From Geoanaerobacter sp964528055 (GTDB lineage: Bacteria; Desulfobacterota; Desulfuromonadia; Geobacterales; DSM-12255): 64,000 nt of DNA. The notes below the pieces were generated by a model. It had not been told where the DNA came from and made no database searches. It worked only from the letters and a program-made list of their open reading frames with translations. The stretch covers positions 62,001 through 126,000 of the forward strand of contig CAZGQM010000005.1 in assembly GCA_964528055.1 (NCBI GenBank), read 5' to 3'. Positions 58,851-64,000 of this stretch are shown piece by piece (within the stretch, counting starts at the first letter, position 1; each line of letters opens with the position of its first letter). The translations under genes were made by a program, and so were the position numbers.

Positions 58851-59096
58851 TCATCCTTTGCAGCCGCAGCCGCCGGATGAACAGTAGGTTTTGCATCCCA
58901 TCTCAATCTTCATGTCGCGTCCGTGGGATCTGCAGCACTCTAGAGACTCCCTGGTCACAAACCACTCGTTGTCCAATTCCATCCCTATCAACGCTTTCTG
59001 CTTGATCATCATCATGATCTTCAGCTGTGTGGTGTTCAGTTCTGAAGCCGCTTCCTCTGATGAAATGCAACTAACGCCATCAATCATTCGTTCCAT
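58851..59096 (-). CDS. Small HTH-like, cysteine-tailed protein
   Basis: An 81-residue protein. Residues about 10-55 (CISSEEAASELNTTQLKIMMMIKQKALIGMELDNEWFVTRESLECC) resemble excisionase/MerR-type DNA-binding helix-turn-helix modules. The tail has seven cysteines in KIEMGCKTYCSSGGCGCKG plus the LECC pair, enough to bind a metal or Fe-S cluster. It could be a metal- or redox-responsive regulator. GGAGGGAG precedes ATG 59096. It is the first gene of a three-gene run ending in draG. Confidence 0.7.
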   Translation of the reverse strand: MERMIDGVSCISSEEAASELNTTQLKIMMMIKQKALIGMELDNEWFVTRESLECCRSHGRDMKIEMGCKTYCSSGGCGCKG

Positions 59097-59342
59097 TGCT
59101 CCCTCCGGAATTCTGTGTATGTTGGCATGGCAAGAAGTGCCCCTGCGCATGGTAGTGATCGTTACATGGATCATGCCAGCAATCAAAGCAGCGCCTGAAG
59201 GGGATCTACCTTTCTGCCATCCTGATAAATGCATAAGCAGTAGCCACTGCTGCCTGATTTGAAGCAGAGTTTTCGGCGCATTCCAGTTAATGGCTATGTA
59301 ACATGCCGATAGTATGGTGTTGTACTGAATTTAATGAATTGA

Positions 59343-59358
59343 TGGCACGGTGCGTGCT
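59343..59358 (+). promoter_or_regulatory. Sigma-54 promoter of nifB
   Basis: TGGCACGGTGCGTGCT matches 11 of the 12 specified bases of the sigma-54 consensus, with the same single departure (GTGC for TTGC) as the nifEN promoter. It lies 168 bases before the nifB start, leaving a long leader. Confidence 0.9.
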
Positions 59359-59448
59359 TTAAGGGGAAAGTACACTGGCTGATACGACGACGTATCGATA
59401 CAACAGCAAGTAATCCTGTCGGAGACCCGCAGGTTTACTTTCTTCGGC

Positions 59449-59484
59449 AAGGACGCTGACCACTATGGTCATGCGTCCTTTTTT
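59449..59484 (+). terminator. Leader terminator between promoter and nifB
   Basis: AAGGACGC-TGACCA pairs with TGGTCA-T-GCGTCCTT (14 pairs, one bulged T, 3-base loop), followed by six T. It lies 42 bases before nifB. Upstream in the leader are two further hairpins (GATACG/CGTATC near 59385 and CCTG/CAGG near 59415-59433) that could form an antiterminator target. Confidence 0.9.
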
Positions 59485-59525
59485 CGTTTCACTCTCACGG
59501 TGAGCCGAAAGGAAAGGAGTCTACA

Positions 59526-60389
59526 ATGGCAACGTCATGTACAGAGCGGAAGAACATTCAGGGGCATCCCTGTTTCGGCGGCAACCATCACAAGAACGGC
59601 AGGATGCATCTGGCTGTGGCTCCAAAATGCAACATAAAGTGCGGCTACTGCAGTCGCCGACATGACTGTGCCAACGAATCTCGTCCAGGTGTTACAAGTA
59701 GGATCCTTACCCCTGCAGAGGGGTTGGAGAAAGTTCGTGAAGTTATGGCAAGCGAGCTGCTCGGTCCGATCATCAAGGTAATCGGCATAGCAGGGCCAGG
59801 GGATCCGCTTGCCAACGAGGAGACATTCGATACCTTCAGGATGATCGGCGAGGAGTTTCCTCATCTGATCAAGTGCATGAGTACAAACGGACTCCTTCTT
59901 CCCGAGAGTATCGATCGTCTCAATGACCTTGGGCTTCACAGCCTGACCGTGACCATAAATGCCCTTGACCCTCTCGTAGGGGCTAGGATCTATAGCTATA
60001 TCAACTACCATGGCAGGCGTTACACCGGTGTCGAGGCGGCGCACATCCTCATAGCAAATCAGTTAGAGGGACTGAGGCAGGCTGCCGAGTACGGCATGAC
60101 GATCAAGGTGAATACGGTCTACATACCCGGTATCAACGAAGAGCAGGTTCCTCTTATAGGAAAAAAAGTTAAGGAGATGGGGGCGTTTGTCATGAATGTC
60201 ATGCCTCTGATTCCGCAGTCGGATTTCGCCGATGTTGTCCCACCTACGCCTGAAGAGCTTGACGTTGTCCGAGTTGCCAATGAGCAGATAATAGGCCAGT
60301 TCAAGCACTGCCGTCAGTGCCGGGCCGATGCGGTGGGATTGATCGGACAGGATGCCGTTTTTGCTAAGCCATCTTGTACCGGTTCCTGA
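59526..60389 (+). CDS. nifB: Nitrogenase cofactor radical SAM protein NifB
   Basis: Makes the 8-iron carbide-containing core of FeMo cofactor. The 287-residue protein has the radical SAM motif Cys35-x3-Cys39-x2-Cys42 in APKCNIKCGYCSRRHDC. HPCFGGNHH at the N-terminus and CRQCRADAVGLIGQD at the C-terminus supply further cluster ligands. It lacks the NifX-like C-terminal domain that many NifB proteins carry, a gap perhaps filled by the two separate NifX-family genes upstream. A GAAAGGAG site precedes the ATG. The GNAT gene starts 1 base past its stop. Confidence 0.96.
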   Translation: MATSCTERKNIQGHPCFGGNHHKNGRMHLAVAPKCNIKCGYCSRRHDCANESRPGVTSRILTPAEGLEKVREVMASELLGPIIKVIGIAGPGDPLANEETFDTFRMIGEEFPHLIKCMSTNGLLLPESIDRLNDLGLHSLTVTINALDPLVGARIYSYINYHGRRYTGVEAAHILIANQLEGLRQAAEYGMTIKVNTVYIPGINEEQVPLIGKKVKEMGAFVMNVMPLIPQSDFADVVPPTPEELDVVRVANEQIIGQFKHCRQCRADAVGLIGQDAVFAKPSCTGS

Positions 60390-60390
60390 T

Positions 60391-61212
60391 ATGAAATTCG
60401 ACCTGTTCAGGCATGAGGAGATCGATCCTTTTCTTGCAATGGCCGGGAGTGAGGGGTGGCTCAGCGACCGGTGGGAATTCGAATTTCTGTTGCAACGCTT
60501 TCCCCATGGCTGTTTCGTTATCCGACAGTCAGGAGGTGCACCGCTTGCCTTTGTAACGGCTATAACCCACTCCTCCAGTGGATGGATCGGAAACCTTATC
60601 GTGCGTGAAGAAGCACGAAGGAAGGGTTTGGGATCGTTTCTGATGGGGAAGGCCATGGATGCCCTTTTTATTGCCGGTGCAAGGACGATATGGCTGACCG
60701 CTTCTTCCGAGGGAGCCCCCCTGTATGCCCGCATGGGGTTCAGAGATGTTGACAGGATAGGGCGCTGGATGATCGAGCGAACAGTTAATCTCGATTCCCC
60801 AGCACTAGCTTCATTGTCTGAAATTCATGAATTGATCAGACTGGACAAGGCCGGATGGGGTGATGATCGGACAGATCTTTGTCAGGAGAAGTCCAGGCTC
60901 GGAACCCTTAAATGCGATAACGGGAGCTGCCTTGTCGTTCACCAGAATGCGTCCGTCACCCAGATCGGTCCCTGGGCAAGCGATTCAATTGTCGCTGCAG
61001 AGCGCTCTTTGGATTGCCTCTTTTCAGGAGTAGCGCAACCTGGAAAGACGATGCTCGACGTACCATCAGGGAATGCAGGCGCAGTAGCCATGCTTGTAAA
61101 AAAGGGGTTCATCCATTGCAGTGAAGCGGTTCTCATGTATCATGGCCATTCACCCCCTAATTACAGTCCGGAGATGGTTTTTGCACTTGCAACATTCGGG
61201 AGTTTAGGTTAA
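60391..61212 (+). CDS. Double GNAT-domain acetyltransferase coupled to nifB
   Basis: A 273-residue protein with two GNAT-like halves. The first (1-145) has the acetyl-CoA loop VREEARRKGLGSFLMGKAMDAL and LTASSEGAPLYARMGF. The second (about 150-273) keeps the fold (GPWASDSIVAAERSLDCLF, SGNAGAVAMLVKKGFIHCSEAVLMYHG), but its CoA loop is degenerate. The ATG at 60391 follows the nifB stop by one base (TGATATG), so the pair is translationally coupled. The acetyl acceptor is unknown; coupling to nifB hints at a role in nitrogen fixation. Confidence 0.85.
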   Translation: MKFDLFRHEEIDPFLAMAGSEGWLSDRWEFEFLLQRFPHGCFVIRQSGGAPLAFVTAITHSSSGWIGNLIVREEARRKGLGSFLMGKAMDALFIAGARTIWLTASSEGAPLYARMGFRDVDRIGRWMIERTVNLDSPALASLSEIHELIRLDKAGWGDDRTDLCQEKSRLGTLKCDNGSCLVVHQNASVTQIGPWASDSIVAAERSLDCLFSGVAQPGKTMLDVPSGNAGAVAMLVKKGFIHCSEAVLMYHGHSPPNYSPEMVFALATFGSLG

Positions 61213-61225
61213 CGTTCACGTTAAC
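61208..61225. promoter_or_regulatory. Palindromic operator upstream of etf operon
   Basis: GTTAACG-TTCA-CGTTAAC is a perfect 7+7 dyad with a 4-base centre. It lies 24 bases upstream of the -10 and thus covers the -35 region of the etfB promoter. It overlaps the last codons of the GNAT gene. Confidence 0.6.
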
Positions 61226-61246
61226 GCTAAATTTATCCGAAGAATG

Positions 61247-61255
61247 TGATATAAT
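61247..61255 (+). promoter_or_regulatory. Extended -10 sigma-70 promoter of etfBA
   Basis: TGA-TATAAT: a perfect -10 hexamer with the TGn extension. No good -35 is seen, as expected for extended -10 promoters. The start site would be near 61262, 138 bases before etfB. Confidence 0.65.
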
Positions 61256-61399
61256 TTTAGTCATACTGAATATTGTTTGATTAAAATTTATGCAAGATCT
61301 GACTTGTCAACGTCGCTTCGCTTTGCTAGGATTGCCGACGCCCAAAATAATATCAACAGCGGTAGAGTTCTGCCGCACTTGCCTCCGCGAGGATTCTCG

Positions 61400-62212
61400 A
61401 TGCAGATAGTTGTTTGTATCAAGCAGGTACCCGACACTACCCAGGTTCAGATAGATCCGGTGACGAACACCCTGATCCGTGAAGGGATTCCGTTCATTAT
61501 GAACCCCTATGATACCCATGCACTTGAAGAGGCGCTCCGCTTAAAGGACTGCCATGGGTTCAAGGTTACCGCCATCTCCATGGGGCCTCCCAATGCCGAG
61601 GCAACCCTCAAGAAGGCACTTTCTCTTGGAGCGGACCGTGTAGTGCTTCTTTCTGACCGCTGTTTCGGCGGAGCCGACACCCTTGCCACCAGCAATGTCC
61701 TCACTGAGGCGATCCGCAAATTGAATGAAGAGGACGAGGTAGCCCTGGTGCTCTGCGGGAAGCAGACCATTGACGGCGATACCGCTCAGGTTGGACCAGG
61801 GATAGCCACCCGCCTCGGCTCTGTCCAGCTTACCCTGGTTGACAAGATACTTGACCTAGATCTCCGTAGTCGTCGGATACGGGTCAGCCGAAAACTCGAA
61901 GGACGGCATGAAATCGTTGAAGCCCCGTTTCCCGCAATGTTGACTGTAGTCCGCGAACTCAACCGTCCACGCTATCCCACTGTACCCATGCGCCTTGCAT
62001 CCTGCGATGCCCGGATAGAGATCTGGAACAACGAAGTCTTAAAGCTTGATGTAAACAGCATAGGTCTCAAAGGTTCTCCCACCTGGGTCGCCAAGATATT
62101 CTCGCCTCAGCGCGACAAGGGTGAAATCATCGGCGAAGGGATGGGAGACCCGGAAGGGACTGCGCAGCTTCTTATTGACAAATTGCTGAGTAAAGATCTG
62201 TTGTCAGTTTAA
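61400..62212 (+). CDS. etfB: Electron transfer flavoprotein beta subunit
   Basis: A 270-residue FixA/EtfB subunit. MQIVVCIKQVPDTTQVQIDP, MNPYDTHALEEALRLKD, GADRVVLLSDRCFGGADTLATSNVL and LVLCGKQTIDGDTAQVGPGIA form the AMP/FAD-binding adenine nucleotide-hydrolase-like fold. GAGG 6 bases before ATG 61400 sets the start; an upstream frame from 61277 is discarded. It is transcribed with etfA and an Fe-S oxidoreductase. Next to nif genes it may route electrons to nitrogenase, as FixABCX does, or belong to a membrane electron-bifurcation or fatty-acid route. Confidence 0.92.
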   Translation: MQIVVCIKQVPDTTQVQIDPVTNTLIREGIPFIMNPYDTHALEEALRLKDCHGFKVTAISMGPPNAEATLKKALSLGADRVVLLSDRCFGGADTLATSNVLTEAIRKLNEEDEVALVLCGKQTIDGDTAQVGPGIATRLGSVQLTLVDKILDLDLRSRRIRVSRKLEGRHEIVEAPFPAMLTVVRELNRPRYPTVPMRLASCDARIEIWNNEVLKLDVNSIGLKGSPTWVAKIFSPQRDKGEIIGEGMGDPEGTAQLLIDKLLSKDLLSV

Positions 62213-62296
62213 GAACGTAATAACGCCAGACGCTGGAAGTTGCATGCCAATACAGTTTCACCTCCAGCGTTTCACTTTTCGCATAAAGGTGTTCAC

Positions 62297-63631
62297 ATGT
62301 CTGAACCAAAGAAGCTTAAAAAGCCCCGGGGTAAGGCCCAACTGATCGAAGGGAAGTGCATCGCCTGCGGTGCCCGCTGCCAGAGCGCCTGCCCGGTCAA
62401 CTGCATTGAGATGACCGATTCCGGAGAGCCGATAATCCTGACCGATAAGTGCATCGGTTGTCTCAAGTGCCTGAAGGTCTGTCCAGCTGACGCACTGGTG
62501 ATGTTCTTTACACCTGAGGAGCAGAAAATCCTTGAGGAGCTGGCCAGGTTACAGGCGGGAGTTCCAGAAGAGGAAGAGCTGGATGAGGAAGCAAAGAAGC
62601 TTGCTGAAACACTTTCCACATATCGTGGTGTCTGGGTCTTTGTGGAACAGACCGAAGGGGAAGCTGCAAAGGTATCCTGGGAGCTTATCGGAAAGGGTAG
62701 AGAGCTGGCTGACGCCATAGGAGTACCACTTTCTGCCGTTGTTCTGGGTGAAAATGTTGAGCATCTCTGCCATGAAGCGTTCGCGTACGGAGCTGATACT
62801 AGCTATCTGATGGATGCGCCGGTGCTGAAGCATTTTCGTACGGAGTCCTACCTGCGCGGTGTCTGCCACCTCATTTTCCAGTACAAGCCTGAAATCATCC
62901 TTATGGGTGCTACCGGGTTGGGTCGCGATCTTGCCGGTGCTGTCGCTACTGTTGTAAAAACCGGACTCACCGCAGACTGTACAGGGCTTGCTGTGGATGA
63001 CAAGAGAAACCTTATGCAGACCCGACCTGCGTTTGGCGGCAACATCATGGCGACCATCATGTGCGACAAATTTCGGCCACAAATGGCAACAGTGCGTCCC
63101 AATGTCATGCCTATGCCCGAAATATCCGCAACCAGGACAGGCTCCATACTTCGCAGTGACTGCCCTGTCCTGGAAGAGGATATGCTGGTAAAGGTCCTTG
63201 AGATTATTACTGACAGCAACAAGGATCATGTGGACATTGCAGGTGCTGATTATATTGTATCAGGCGGCCACGGCATGATGGGCCCAGACAATTTCGCCAT
63301 CCTTCAGGAACTTGCCGACGAACTCGGAGGTGTTGTAGGTGCCTCACGACGGGCCGTAGATGCCGGTTGGATGCCGCATGATCGGCAGGTCGGACAGACT
63401 GGAAAGACTGTAAGACCCAAAATTTACATTGCCTGCGGTATCAGTGGCGCGATCCAGCACCTGGTCGGAATGCAGGATTCCGATGTTGTCATCGCCATTA
63501 ATCGTGATCGTAACGCACCGATATTCGAGGTTGCAACGTACGGTATAGTTGGAGATCTGTTTCAGATCATTCCTGCATTGACTCGAAAAATCCGTGAACT
63601 AAAAGAACATCACTCCAGGAAAGTTGCTTGA
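62297..63631 (+). CDS. etfA: Electron transfer flavoprotein alpha subunit with ferredoxin domain
   Basis: A 444-residue fusion. Residues 1-70 form a two-cluster ferredoxin module: Cys21-x2-Cys24-x3-Cys28-x3-Cys32 plus Cys36, and Cys52-x2-Cys55-x2-Cys58-x3-Cys62. An acidic linker (EEEELDEEAKKLAE) leads to the Etf alpha domain (about 115-444). Its FAD-binding C-terminal part is GASRRAVDAGWMPHDRQVGQTGKTVRPKIYIACGISGAIQHL. The extra residue in the first cluster's CxxxC spacing is notable. This ferredoxin-EtfA type pairs with a membrane Fe-S oxidoreductase, whose gene begins next. Confidence 0.93.
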   Translation: MSEPKKLKKPRGKAQLIEGKCIACGARCQSACPVNCIEMTDSGEPIILTDKCIGCLKCLKVCPADALVMFFTPEEQKILEELARLQAGVPEEEELDEEAKKLAETLSTYRGVWVFVEQTEGEAAKVSWELIGKGRELADAIGVPLSAVVLGENVEHLCHEAFAYGADTSYLMDAPVLKHFRTESYLRGVCHLIFQYKPEIILMGATGLGRDLAGAVATVVKTGLTADCTGLAVDDKRNLMQTRPAFGGNIMATIMCDKFRPQMATVRPNVMPMPEISATRTGSILRSDCPVLEEDMLVKVLEIITDSNKDHVDIAGADYIVSGGHGMMGPDNFAILQELADELGGVVGASRRAVDAGWMPHDRQVGQTGKTVRPKIYIACGISGAIQHLVGMQDSDVVIAINRDRNAPIFEVATYGIVGDLFQIIPALTRKIRELKEHHSRKVA

Positions 63632-63748
63632 TAATTCGCAGAACGTGAAACATTGTATGAAATGTCAGCTTTACGTGGAAAGCCTATGGAGTAGAAATAT
63701 TTTTTTATGCAATCGATACCTGTTCGACTACTTGTCTGAGAGAGTTTA

Positions 63749-64000
63749 ATGACTCCAAACCCCATACTATTTGCAGCACTTCTCATACCTTCGCTGCTGT
63801 TCTTCTGTTTCAGCCTTTTCCGGCGTCGTTCTCTACTCTGTCTGGAGGGACAGAAGGGTAATTTACAAATTACAGCAGTTTGTATCCATGTGTTGCTGCT
63901 TTTCGCCATCGGTCAGAAACGGGAGGACGCAAAGCCTCACGGGACAAACCACTTCATCCTCCTTTTTTCATTCATGGTACTTCTCATATGCAATGGTGCA
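63749..64000 (+). CDS. N-terminus of etf-linked membrane Fe-S oxidoreductase (cut by window end)
   Basis: An open frame from ATG 63749 (GAGAG upstream) runs 84 codons to the window edge. Two membrane segments are visible, ILFAALLIPSLLFFCFSLF and FILLFSFMVLLICNG. Between them is the FAIGQKREDAKPHGTNHF loop, comparable to the FGxGQKR...G..H segment of membrane HdrD/GlpC-like Fe-S oxidoreductases encoded after Etf genes. Those proteins pass electrons between Etf and the quinone pool through C-terminal cysteine-rich domains, not included here. The assignment rests on this short part and the neighbourhood. Confidence 0.65.
   Translation, partial: MTPNPILFAALLIPSLLFFCFSLFRRRSLLCLEGQKGNLQITAVCIHVLLLFAIGQKREDAKPHGTNHFILLFSFMVLLICNGA

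Noticed and set aside
1..64000. CRISPR arrays, rRNA operons, insertion sequences with intact transposase
   Set aside because: No regularly spaced repeats, rRNA-like sequence or transposase reading frame was seen.

Overview
The window looks like chromosome of a Geobacteraceae member (Geobacter/Geotalea-like deltaproteobacterium). The reasons are a fused nifEN gene, an etfB/etfA pair whose alpha subunit carries a ferredoxin domain next to an iron-sulfur oxidoreductase, a draT/draG nitrogenase switch, two strong sigma-54 promoters, a tmRNA tag ADNYNYAVAA, and a pantothenate operon beside smpB-ssrA. This is inferred from gene content; no database was searched. Most of the window is mid-GC, while roughly 41.4-43.7 kb and 45.9-48.2 kb read as AT-richer and carry more orphan genes.

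Layout. 0-10 kb: pta, a decayed class III aminotransferase, a run of small conserved genes (zinc ribbon, GreA/B-like, YheU, YaeQ), a class A penicillin-binding protein, a MutY-like glycosylase, a Sel1 protein, a macro-domain protein and alkaline phosphatase. 10-15 kb: a cysteine-cluster protein, a VOC relic, leuC-leuD and thrC. 15-22.3 kb (minus strand): a sigma-54-driven small membrane protein, then a TPR / transglutaminase / DUF58 / MoxR cluster and a TonB-like protein. 22.4-33.8 kb: malic enzyme fused to a PTA domain, HIT protein, ROK kinase, phosphofructokinase, a GAF chemoreceptor, panB-panC-panD, an amidohydrolase and smpB. The tmRNA lies at 33.9 kb.

34.4-40.6 kb is an accessory redox/hydrolase cluster on the minus strand (old yellow enzyme, pirin, thioredoxin-fold protein, amidohydrolase, isochorismatase) with a divergent LysR regulator. 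The thioredoxin-fold gene has an in-frame UGA at the first position of its CxxC motif, followed by a SECIS-like hairpin. It is therefore a candidate selenoprotein, but it also needs a one-base frameshift correction. 40.6-50 kb holds an orphan phosphate-type binding protein, a diguanylate cyclase, a CheW/chemoreceptor pair, a DUF4403 protein and long gene-poor spacers with strong hairpins. 50.1-52.6 kb is a hybrid histidine kinase.

52.7-64 kb is a nitrogen-fixation accessory region. nifEN, nifX, a 2x[4Fe-4S] ferredoxin, a second NifX-like gene and draT run on the plus strand. draG and two small genes converge on them. nifB-GNAT and etfB-etfA-(Fe-S oxidoreductase, cut by the window end) follow. 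nifEN and nifB each have a near-consensus sigma-54 promoter followed by a complete intrinsic terminator inside the 5' leader, before the start codon. This architecture predicts control by transcription antitermination. The etf operon instead has an extended -10 sigma-70 promoter beneath a perfect palindrome. FeMo-cofactor assembly (NifB, NifEN, NifX), electron delivery (ferredoxin, Etf) and post-translational control (DraT/DraG) are thus grouped, while nifHDK lie outside the window.
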